Shown piece by piece: positions 8,264-16,619 of a DNA stretch of 64,000 nt. The stretch covers positions 124,001 through 188,000 of the forward strand of contig NZ_MUKP01000006.1 in NCBI RefSeq assembly GCF_002081715.1, read 5' to 3'. Position numbers and translations under genes: made by a program. This stretch comes from Nocardia donostiensis. Its GTDB lineage: Bacteria; Actinomycetota; Actinomycetes; Mycobacteriales; Mycobacteriaceae. The notes below the pieces were generated by a model that saw only the letters and a program-made list of their open reading frames with translations, was not told the DNA's origin and ran no database searches. The stretch's first letter is position 1; every line of letters starts with the position of its first letter.

Positions 8264-9673
8264 GTGAGGTCCAGAGGAAAAGGTTCACGACTTAGTGCTG
8301 TCGGAACGATATTCCTGACGGTCTTCTTCGCGATGCTTGACCTGTCAGTGGTCAACGTGGCGCTCCCGACGATCCGCGAGGAACTTTCCACCGCATACTC
8401 TGGCATGCAGTGGATCGCCAACTCCTACACGCTCGCGTTTGCCGGGGTTCTCCTCTCGGGAGGGGCGATTGTGGATCGTCTGGGCCGCCGGCGCGCCTTT
8501 CTCCTGAGCCAGTCCGTATTCACTCTTGGCGCCTTCATGTGCACCGTTTCGAACGGGCTCACGTTCCTGATTCTCGGACGCGTTTCACAAGGAGTTGGCG
8601 CGGCCATCCTTGTTCCTTGCAGTCTCGCGATGATCGTCGACCTGTTTCCCGAAGCTCGGCAGCGCGCGAAGGCCGTTGGCATCTGGAGCGCAATCAATGC
8701 GATTGCACTCGCGGTAGGGCCGGTGGTCGGAGGCGCGCTCCTCGGCTGGCTCGGATGGCGTGCCGTGTTCGGCATCAACATCCCTGCTGGGCTCCTCGCC
8801 ATAGTGGTGGCTTGTCTTGTGCTGCTACCCGACCACACTCGAGCACGACGACAGATAGCTGATCCTGCCGGAATCATCCTCGCGCTTTGTGCGTCGACGT
8901 TGGTTGCATTCGCAGTAGTCGAAGCCACTGACCGTGGCTGGCGAGCACCAACTGTGATCTCTACTCTCAGCGCTGGGCTTGTCGGTCTCGTATTCTTCGC
9001 TCTACGAAACCTGCAGGCCAAGCGACCAGTGCTGCCTCATGAATTGCTGAGGGACAGTGTCTTTCGTACGAGCCTACTCACTGTTCTGTGCGTTGGATTC
9101 GCTTACTCTTCTGCGCTGTTTCTTCTTGCAATTCAGTTTCAAGCTTCTCGCGATTATTCCCCAATTGTCGCCGGCCTTGCCCTTGCTCCTGCAGCGGTCG
9201 CTATGGCAATTGCGTCAACCCTCCTCGGGCGGGTGCAGGACAAACTCGGTGCACGCAAGGTGATGCAGATAGGGATGCTCGCCGGTGCTGTCGGACTCGT
9301 AGCTCTCGGATTGACTCCACCGTACGTCGACTACATCGCTCTCGTTCTCCCGCTCGTCTTCTTCGGCGCAGGCATGGGGATCACGCTCCCCGCAGCAAAC
9401 AACGCAGGTCTTTCCCGTGTCACAGCCGACAACAGCGGAGTTGGCTCCGCCGCCATTGAGTCAAGTCAGCAGTTCGGCCTCGTCATGGGAGTGGCGATTC
9501 TCGGGGCGCTCCAATCGGCGACGACAGCGTCATCTCACGCGCACATCGGCGAGGTACCGGACATCGCAGTGCTCGCAGGCGGGTTGACGGCTCTCGCATT
9601 CGGCGTCGTGCTAAGTCTTGGAGGGACACGACAGGGTCGAGGTGACGTGACCCCGGTGGTTGGGTCCAGGTGA
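8264..9673 (+). CDS. DHA2-family MFS drug/solute exporter
   Basis: A 469-residue polytopic inner-membrane transporter of about 14 helices. The start GTG 8264 is preferred because GGGAGG (8252-8257) sits 6 bases before it; an ATG at 8246 in the same frame lacks such a site. Motif A is seen in GGAIVDRLGRRRAFL, and the DHA2-type ends FAMLDLSVVNVALPTI and LGRVSQGVGAAILVPCSLAMI, followed by motif C-like AIALAVGPVVGGALLGWLGW, are clear. It should export drugs or other compounds by proton antiport; the substrate is unknown. Third positions are noticeably less G/C-rich than in the neighbours (for example 9100-9200), which suggests recent acquisition together with the divergent ArsR-type regulator. 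Confidence 0.9.
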   Translation: MRSRGKGSRLSAVGTIFLTVFFAMLDLSVVNVALPTIREELSTAYSGMQWIANSYTLAFAGVLLSGGAIVDRLGRRRAFLLSQSVFTLGAFMCTVSNGLTFLILGRVSQGVGAAILVPCSLAMIVDLFPEARQRAKAVGIWSAINAIALAVGPVVGGALLGWLGWRAVFGINIPAGLLAIVVACLVLLPDHTRARRQIADPAGIILALCASTLVAFAVVEATDRGWRAPTVISTLSAGLVGLVFFALRNLQAKRPVLPHELLRDSVFRTSLLTVLCVGFAYSSALFLLAIQFQASRDYSPIVAGLALAPAAVAMAIASTLLGRVQDKLGARKVMQIGMLAGAVGLVALGLTPPYVDYIALVLPLVFFGAGMGITLPAANNAGLSRVTADNSGVGSAAIESSQQFGLVMGVAILGALQSATTASSHAHIGEVPDIAVLAGGLTALAFGVVLSLGGTRQGRGDVTPVVGSR

Positions 9674-9753
9674 TCTGGACCATCATCGGGTTCCGTCACC
9701 ATATTCGATGTGCCCCGCCAGAGGCATCGACCTGCGACGCCGCCGCCTGAATA

Positions 9754-10014
9754 TCACCGCCCGAACCACATGAACTGCTCGTCCAGCTCCTCCCGACGCT
9801 CCAGCACTCCCGCAGCGACCAGTTGGAGCAGCACCTCATGCAGTGCATTCCCCAATGGGTTGTCGGTCCAGAACACCGCTTTGACTTTCGTGAAGGTCAC
9901 GGACGCGCCAAAGATGCCCAGCGAGCGGCCCACCACAAACGCGGCACCGTCCCAGTCGGTCCACTCAGCCAACTCTTCGGAAAGATCCACGAAGCGATCG
10001 TGCCAGCACAGCAT
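9754..10014 (-). CDS. small conserved hypothetical protein
   Basis: An 86-residue acidic protein, rich in Trp and Phe, with no signal or membrane segment: FVDLSEELAEWTDWDGAAF near residue 8 and FWTDNPLGNALHEVLLQLV further on. It reads as a real, natural-composition protein but I cannot name a family. The ATG at 10014 is 30 bases after the stop of the prolyl aminopeptidase gene on the same strand, so the two probably form an operon. Confidence 0.65.
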   Translation of the reverse strand: MLCWHDRFVDLSEELAEWTDWDGAAFVVGRSLGIFGASVTFTKVKAVFWTDNPLGNALHEVLLQLVAAGVLERREELDEQFMWFGR

Positions 10015-10044
10015 CGAACCCGGCGAACGTTTCTGGACACAGCA

Positions 10045-11013
10045 CTAGCCGATCCGATCGGCATCGGAATGTGCGAAGCGGGCGATGGCGCGGGCGAGCG
10101 CTTCGCCCATGGCGGGGCTGCCGGTGTGGCCGGAGTCGTCGATGACGTGCAGGCGGGCGTCCGGCCAGGCTTTCGCGAGTTCCCACGCGGTTTCCAGCGG
10201 GGCACTGAGATCGAGGCGGCCGTGGATCAGTTCGCCGGGGATCCCGGCCAACCGCCCGGCCTCGCGCAGCAGCACACCTTCGTCGAGCCACGCCGCGTGC
10301 GCGAAATAGTGCGTGCAGATCCGGACGAAGGCGAGCATGGCGGTGCCCGGCTCGGCGCTGTACTGCCCTGGCCTGCCCAGGGATTCGTGCGCGATCACTG
10401 CGTCCTCCCAGCGGCACCACTCGATCGCTGCGCTGCAGCGCACCACCGGGTCCGGGTGTTCCAGCAGATTCCGGTAGCCCTCGACCAGGTCACCGTCGCC
10501 GGGCAGCGCGGCCCGGAACCGCTCCCACTCGGCGGGCAGCAGCCGGGCAACACCCCGGTACAGCCAGTCGATCTCGCGGCGGCGGGTGGTGGTGACACCG
10601 ACCAGCACGATCCCGGTGACCCGCTCGGGGTACCGCTCGGCGTAGGCGAGGATGAGTGTCGAACCCCAAGACCCGCCGTACAACAACCAGCGATCGATGC
10701 CGAGATGGGTGCGCAGCCGCTCCATATCGGCGATCAAGTGCTCGGTGGTGTTCACCGCCATATCGGTGCCCGGGTCGGCAGCGCTCGGAATGCTCCGCCC
10801 GCAACCACGTTGATCGAACTGCACGATCCGGAAGACATTCGGATCGAACGACTTCCGCGGCCCCGGGCTGCTCCCGCTGCCCGGCCCACCGTGCACCACC
10901 AGCACCGCCCGACCCGCAGGATTGCCGCTGGTGCACCAGTACACCTGGTTTCCGTCACCGACCTCGAGCAGGCCGTCTGCGTACGGGGTGATCGGAGGAA
11001 AGGACATCGGCAC
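10045..11013 (-). CDS. pip: prolyl aminopeptidase (proline iminopeptidase)
   Basis: A 322-residue alpha/beta-hydrolase of peptidase family S33 that removes N-terminal proline from peptides in the cytosol. The oxyanion-hole motif is HGGPGSG near residue 41, followed by FDQRGCGRS, both highly typical of the family. The nucleophile is in GGSWGS near residue 115, the acid in IHGRLDLSAP, and the His in IDDSGHTG near the end. An internal Met two codons in (11007) is an alternative start. The small hypothetical gene downstream follows after 30 bases. Confidence 0.93.
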   Translation of the reverse strand: MPMSFPPITPYADGLLEVGDGNQVYWCTSGNPAGRAVLVVHGGPGSGSSPGPRKSFDPNVFRIVQFDQRGCGRSIPSAADPGTDMAVNTTEHLIADMERLRTHLGIDRWLLYGGSWGSTLILAYAERYPERVTGIVLVGVTTTRRREIDWLYRGVARLLPAEWERFRAALPGDGDLVEGYRNLLEHPDPVVRCSAAIEWCRWEDAVIAHESLGRPGQYSAEPGTAMLAFVRICTHYFAHAAWLDEGVLLREAGRLAGIPGELIHGRLDLSAPLETAWELAKAWPDARLHVIDDSGHTGSPAMGEALARAIARFAHSDADRIG

Positions 11014-11151
11014 GGTTGCCGAGGCTAGCGGAGGCGCGCGTGACGCCGGCAGCGGTGCGGGCGTGACCGATTGAGCCCACGATCGTTTTACTACGTATCG
11101 AGTTGCCAGTTCGATCGCAGTTATCGGTTCCCGGTTGGACCCGGGTTGCGC

Positions 11152-11421
11152 TCATGTCCCCGGTCGCCGAGTCTTCGGCGGTCTCATGACAATGGTCAGT
11201 CCGTCGAGCAACCGCTCCAGTCCGAACGCGAACAGTGATTCCAGATCAACCTCTGCGGTTGGTTCTGTGAGCTGGGTGATCAGTGGACGGTCGACGGCGA
11301 GCCGGGCAGCGCCCCATTGTTTGCTCGTCATTCCGGTGTCCAGTTCGGCGCGCACATACCGGCCACCGAGTTCGGCCAGGATACGCCCGGTCACCGGCAA
11401 GTCGTAAGCCGTGACCTCCAC
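11152..11421 (-). pseudogene. C-terminal remnant of a TetR-family regulator
   Basis: An 89-residue frame that matches only the ligand-binding C-terminus of TetR-type regulators, ending with LESLFAFGLERLLDGL, the usual tail motif. There is no helix-turn-helix, and the flavin oxidase gene ends just 21 bases upstream on the same strand, leaving no room for one. It is probably a gene truncated by the rearrangement that brought the catabolic cluster in. Production of a short C-terminal protein cannot be excluded. Confidence 0.6.
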
Positions 11422-11442
11422 CTCTACGGGTGCGAAATGACC

Positions 11443-12834
11443 TTACAGATACCTCATGAGAACACCGTCGGCTCCTCGTCTATCGTGACTCAGGCTCGCC
11501 AGTACGGCCTTCGCCGCTCGCTCGCCCGATGTGGCTGCGTCGGCGAGCGACGGCAGATCGAGCTGGTAGTCGCCGGCGAGGTAGATGTTTCCGAGCGGAT
11601 CGCGCAACGTCGGGAGCGTCTTGCGCCGTCCGGGCGCCCAGAACGGCACGACCCGGCGGTGCCTGCGCAGGATGCCATCCCCCAGCTTGCCTTCCAGCTC
11701 GGGCAACACCGTGAGCAGGTCGTTCGTGAATCGCGACACGATTTCCTCGTCGGGCAAGTCCAGCAACGCGTCGGCCTTGCCGCCGCCCGCGAAACAGGCC
11801 AGGGCGCCGCCCGGCTTACGGTCGCCGCCGGTGCGCAGCGCTGCGGCGTGGTTGAACACTGCCTGGAACGACAGTTGCGGCGCGGAGATGGCGAAGTATT
11901 TGTCCCAGGGTTGCGGGCCGACTTCGTCGGTGAAGAAGCCGACCACCACGTAGCGGCCGTAGGTGATGTCGTTGAACGCGTTCCGGTACTGCTGCGGGAG
12001 GTCCGGGATGATCCGCTCGGTGACATCGGCGGGTGCAGTCACGATCGCGCGCTTGGCTCGCAGTCGCGTTGGACGGTCACCGTCGAGATAATCGACGACC
12101 ACGCCGTCACCGTAGCGCCGCACCGATTGCACCACCGAGTTCAGCCGGATGCGGGCACCGAGATCGTCGGCCAACACGTCGGTGAGTGTCTGGTTACCGC
12201 CGGCGGGCAGCGAGAAGTTCGGGACCTTCTCCGGGTCGGCCAGCGCGATACCGACCGAGGTGACGAACTGGGTGGCGGCCGTCTCGTCCACGTCGCAGCC
12301 CATCCACTGTGCCGACCACGACCGGACGATCGTGGCGGCCAGTTCGGAGCGGACGCCGTTGAGCAGATACGACGCGAGCTTGGTGTCGAGCCGGGCGCGC
12401 ACCCGCTGGGCGAAACGGCTTTGCGATTCGAGGAACGGTGTGGCCGCGAGGATGCGCGCACCGACGACGGCCAGGCCGAGCCGATCCAGCATGGTCATCC
12501 GCGTGCGGAACATGAGCGCGAAGGGATTCGAGGTGTCGATGGTCGAACCGTTCACGTGCAGCGCGATGCTCTTGCCCGCGAGTGAGCCCATCTCGATGCC
12601 GTGCTGGTCGAGCGCGTCGATCAATGTACCGGTGCCCTCGGTGAACTGGGTGCCGACATTGATCCAGTAGTCGCCCTGCCGGACGGTTTCGACACGTCCG
12701 CCTGTGCGATCGGTCGACTCGAGCACGACAACCTCGGCCGCGGGCGCCAGCGTCGTCGCCGCGGTCAAGCCCGCCATTCCGGCGCCGATGACGACGACCT
12801 CGGTGGTTTCTTCCTGCGTACCCTGCGTTGCCAT
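11443..12834 (-). CDS. flavin-containing amine oxidase family protein
   Basis: A 463-residue FAD enzyme of the amine oxidase/desaturase superfamily. The dinucleotide motif VVVIGAGMAGLTAATTL begins at residue 12, followed by VVVLESTDRTGGRVET, and the C-terminal FAD-binding segment is NIYLAGDYQLDLPSLADAATSG. The start ATG 12834 has AGGAG 6 bases upstream. Family members oxidise primary or secondary amines to imines or aldehydes with H2O2 release, or desaturate carbon chains; amine oxidation fits the surrounding cluster. It follows the membrane-protein gene after 39 bases and is likely co-transcribed from the site near 13761. Confidence 0.85.
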   Translation of the reverse strand: MATQGTQEETTEVVVIGAGMAGLTAATTLAPAAEVVVLESTDRTGGRVETVRQGDYWINVGTQFTEGTGTLIDALDQHGIEMGSLAGKSIALHVNGSTIDTSNPFALMFRTRMTMLDRLGLAVVGARILAATPFLESQSRFAQRVRARLDTKLASYLLNGVRSELAATIVRSWSAQWMGCDVDETAATQFVTSVGIALADPEKVPNFSLPAGGNQTLTDVLADDLGARIRLNSVVQSVRRYGDGVVVDYLDGDRPTRLRAKRAIVTAPADVTERIIPDLPQQYRNAFNDITYGRYVVVGFFTDEVGPQPWDKYFAISAPQLSFQAVFNHAAALRTGGDRKPGGALACFAGGGKADALLDLPDEEIVSRFTNDLLTVLPELEGKLGDGILRRHRRVVPFWAPGRRKTLPTLRDPLGNIYLAGDYQLDLPSLADAATSGERAAKAVLASLSHDRRGADGVLMRYL

Positions 12835-12873
12835 CTCAGCTCCTGAGTGGGATCGGTCGAAAGAATCCGGCGT

Positions 12874-13569
12874 TTACGCCCTGACGGAGGCGTCACCGGT
12901 AACTGCCTGGGCGTCGACCCGCTTGTTGTAAGCATCGAATGCCCGGTAGGCGCGGTAGTAGGTGAACATCTGCAGACCCCACGTCGACAACGCGAAGATG
13001 TAGAAGATCGTGTGCTCGGCGTCATCGCCCGGGATCTGGACGAAGTCGTAGGTCGCGGCGATCACGAACCCGCACGCCGTGGCAACACCCGCCCACACCG
13101 CGTGCCCGCACTCACCGATATCCCACAGACGCTTGCTGAAATAGATAAGGAAGAACGTGGTGAGCACGTTGACCACAATGTAGAAGATCTTGCCCGGGGT
13201 GCCGATCTCCTCGGCATAAACGCTCAGGGCGAAACCGACCACACCCGCGAGCGCGAACGCGCCGATGTCGACCGCCGCCGACGGCTTGTACCGGTGGGTG
13301 ACCGCCATCAACCCGAGCACCAGGATCAGCGTGATACCGATGGATCGGGAGAACGCGTCCAAAAAGTAGGCGAATGCGTACATCGGACTGTCTTGACCGG
13401 CCTTCAGCAGGCCGTAGATCAGGAAGTTCGTTCCCGATGTCGCCACAATGATCCACTCGATACCGAGCAGATAGTTCTTGTGGTTCCGGATGAATTTGAT
13501 GCCGTAGGTGAAACCGACGGCGATCATCCAGATGTCCGCGACCGCGAAAAGCAGTTCCTTGATGGACAT
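12874..13569 (-). CDS. polytopic membrane protein of unknown function
   Basis: A 231-residue integral membrane protein with about seven hydrophobic segments, for example VADIWMIAVGFTYGIKFI, ITLILVLGLMAVTH and IFYIVVNVLTTFFLIYF, and a short charged C-terminus. The start ATG 13569 has AAGGAG 7 bases upstream. No transporter family is recognised. It is the first gene of a unit with the flavin oxidase and is preceded by the 23-bp operator at 13761-13783, so it probably serves the same catabolic pathway, perhaps in uptake or in sensing. Confidence 0.75.
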   Translation of the reverse strand: MSIKELLFAVADIWMIAVGFTYGIKFIRNHKNYLLGIEWIIVATSGTNFLIYGLLKAGQDSPMYAFAYFLDAFSRSIGITLILVLGLMAVTHRYKPSAAVDIGAFALAGVVGFALSVYAEEIGTPGKIFYIVVNVLTTFFLIYFSKRLWDIGECGHAVWAGVATACGFVIAATYDFVQIPGDDAEHTIFYIFALSTWGLQMFTYYRAYRAFDAYNKRVDAQAVTGDASVRA

Positions 13570-13760
13570 GATTTCTCCTTGAAAAGGTGACACCCGCCGA
13601 CCAGCGGCATCGGGTCGTTTCGTCAGCGCTGCCGAGCGATCGGGACCGGTAGTCGTCTCGCTTCGGCAATCCGCGGTTCGACATCTGACCGCCGAGCGGG
13701 GTGCGCGTAGCCCCGACGCGGGTCGGAATGTGATGCCAGTCATAACGCTACAGTGAGTCA

Positions 13761-13783
13761 GTCATATGATCAAGGCATTTGAC
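13761..13783. promoter_or_regulatory. 23-bp GTCA-N15-TGAC operator, site A
   Basis: The element has GTCA and TGAC ends exactly 15 bases apart, with a central TGATCAAGGC. With flanks it matches site B (23500) at 23 of 30 positions. On the minus strand it contains TTGATC, which is followed by 17 bases and TAGCGT, a plausible -35/-10 pair for the membrane protein and flavin oxidase genes. A repressor bound here would cover the -35 box. Confidence 0.75.
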
Positions 13784-13851
13784 CCACTAGTTCGAAGCGA
13801 ATCGATCAGCCCAGGCCGGGGCGAAAGTTGCCGGGATCGGCGAAACGCAAA

Positions 13852-13885
13852 ACCGCCGAACCCGCGCGTGCGCAGGTTCGGCGGT
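13852..13885 (-). terminator. intrinsic terminator of the BVMO-nitronate monooxygenase operon
   Basis: A perfect 11-bp stem (ACCGCCGAACC with GGTTCGGCGGT) encloses a 12-base loop. It begins 12 bases past the nitronate monooxygenase stop and is followed on the minus strand by TTTTGCGTTTCG. This is a classical intrinsic terminator, unusually good for this genome. Confidence 0.85.
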
Positions 13886-13896
13886 GAGGCGGCAGA

Positions 13897-14940
<1,044 letters not shown>

Positions 14941-16239
14941 TCATTTCCTGAGCGCGGCCAAACGGTCGGCGGCGCGGTCGGCGAGCCAGCCCATGTACAA
15001 CGCGGGATTGCTGACGAAGCTGGGCCAGAACCGCTTGCGGCCGTGCCAGATCGCCGCCAGGTCCTCGTGCAGTGGGGCGCCGCTGATGTGGTCGGCCAGC
15101 AGGTGGCCCACGTACTGCGCCTGGGCGAAGCCGTGGCCGTTGCAGGCCAGCGAGTAGAGCACGTTGTCGGAGGCCTCACCCGCGACGGGAAGCCACGTCG
15201 AGCTCATGCCGATCCAGCCGCCCCAGGCCTGCACCGGCTTGATGTCGCCGAGGCCGGGGAAACGGTCGTAGAAGCCCCGGACGAGGTCGTCGACGACGTT
15301 CGGGGAGGGGGTGCGATCGGGCAGCGGGTTGCGGCCTGCCTGGATCCGGCGGGTGCCGAACGCGATGGTTCCGCGCGGGGTGACCCGGTAGCTCTCGAGG
15401 ATCATGTGCAGCGTGACCAGCGGGGCGCGGCTGGTCCAGCCGATATCGTCGAGCCGCTCGGGTGCAATGGGTTCGGTCTCGATCAGCGAGGTCCACACCG
15501 GGGTGGCGAGATGCTCGGGCGCGATGGACAGGCCGTTGCTCGCGGCATTGGTGGTCAACAGTGCCTTGCGGGCTTTGACTTTTCCGTGCGGTGTTTCGAC
15601 TGTGACCCCGTCGCCTGTGTCGGTCACTTCGCGGGCCGGAGTGCGCTCGTAGACCCGCACGCCCGCCGCGATCGTCGCTTCCCGCAGGCCGAGGGCGAAC
15701 TTGCCCGGATCGACTGTGCCGCCGACGCCCTCGCGAATGCCGCCGAGGAAGCCTTCCGGCAGCCCGGCCTCCCGACCGTCGACGAACTCGCCCGAGGATC
15801 CGGCTGCGGCCAGGACTTTCGCGTTGCGGCGCGCGTGGCGCAGCTGACCCTTGGACACAGCGGCCATCACGATGCCCGTCCGCTGATAGTCGCAGTCGAT
15901 CCTGTGGCGCTCGATTGCGTTCTCGGCGAAGTGCACCGCGTTCTCGGCGTAGCGGTACAGCTCGCGCAACCGCTCGCGTTTCAACAGGAACCCGAGCATC
16001 TCCGGGTCGGCGGCGATCGAGTTCGTGATGTATCCGGCGTTGCGGGAGGTGGCACCCCAGCCGAGGGTCTGCGCCTCGAGCACCACGACGTCGACGCCCT
16101 TCTCGGCCAGGCGCAGGGCGGCCGACATGCCACCACCGCCACCACCGATCACGACGACGTCGCAGTCGATGTCACCGGTCAGTGGCGGTTCGACGGCAGC
16201 GGGTTGTTCGGCCCAACCGGTCTCATGGATCAGTTCCAT
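14941..16239 (-). CDS. DAO-type FAD oxidoreductase, PuuB-like
   Basis: A 432-residue D-amino-acid-oxidase-fold flavoenzyme. An N-terminal extension of about 27 residues precedes CDVVVIGGGGGGMSAALRLA and VVVLEAQTLGWGATSRNAGY, the Gly-rich FAD site with the GxGATSRN pattern of the gamma-glutamylputrescine oxidase (PuuB)/glycine oxidase group. GGWIGMSSTWLPVAG and ACNGHGFAQAQYVGHLLAD near the C-terminus complete the FAD site. Since a GS-like ligase and a class I glutamine amidotransferase are encoded in the same regulon, oxidation of a gamma-glutamyl-amine is a reasonable inference. The start lies 5 bases after the stop of the lyase-like gene, indicating one operon. Confidence 0.85.
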   Translation of the reverse strand: MELIHETGWAEQPAAVEPPLTGDIDCDVVVIGGGGGGMSAALRLAEKGVDVVVLEAQTLGWGATSRNAGYITNSIAADPEMLGFLLKRERLRELYRYAENAVHFAENAIERHRIDCDYQRTGIVMAAVSKGQLRHARRNAKVLAAAGSSGEFVDGREAGLPEGFLGGIREGVGGTVDPGKFALGLREATIAAGVRVYERTPAREVTDTGDGVTVETPHGKVKARKALLTTNAASNGLSIAPEHLATPVWTSLIETEPIAPERLDDIGWTSRAPLVTLHMILESYRVTPRGTIAFGTRRIQAGRNPLPDRTPSPNVVDDLVRGFYDRFPGLGDIKPVQAWGGWIGMSSTWLPVAGEASDNVLYSLACNGHGFAQAQYVGHLLADHISGAPLHEDLAAIWHGRKRFWPSFVSNPALYMGWLADRAADRLAALRK

Positions 16240-16244
16240 CGCGG

Positions 16245-16619
16245 CTACTCCGTTCCGTCCGCTGGGATGACCGCGGTGCCACGAGCGCGGACCGCGACCA
16301 GGGGTGGCTCCAGGACCTGCGCGCGGCCGGTGTCATCGGAGCCACGACAGATCACCCGGAGTTCGAAATCGACTGTTCGGCTTCGGTTTCCCTTCTTCAC
16401 CAGGGTCGCCTCGGCCTCGACGACGTCGCCGCCTCGGACCGGAGCCAGGAATTCCACGGTCGAGTAGCCGGCGAACAGGCCCTCGTGGCCGTCCAGTTCG
16501 ATCGACAGATTGGTGCCGACGTCGCCGAAGAGCTTCAAGGCGTAGGCACCGTCGACGAGGTTACCGGCGTAGTGCGCGTCGGAGAAGGCGACATACCGCC
16601 GGTGGACTGCCTTGCTCAT
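16245..16619 (-). CDS. 3-aminobutyryl-CoA ammonia-lyase-like hotdog protein
   Basis: A 124-residue hotdog-fold protein. SDAHYAGNLVDGAYALKLFG, then DGHEGLFAGYSTVEFLAPV and the RGGDVVEAEATLVKKGNRSR strand closely follow the Kal family, which in lysine-fermenting bacteria removes ammonia from L-3-aminobutyryl-CoA to give crotonyl-CoA. The start ATG 16619 overlaps the BVMO stop (ATGA), so the two are translationally coupled. In this cluster it could release ammonia from a beta-aminoacyl-CoA made by the CoA ligase, feeding enoyl-CoA to the hydratase. A general MaoC or thioesterase-type hotdog role is the alternative. Confidence 0.8.
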   Translation of the reverse strand: MSKAVHRRYVAFSDAHYAGNLVDGAYALKLFGDVGTNLSIELDGHEGLFAGYSTVEFLAPVRGGDVVEAEATLVKKGNRSRTVDFELRVICRGSDDTGRAQVLEPPLVAVRARGTAVIPADGTE

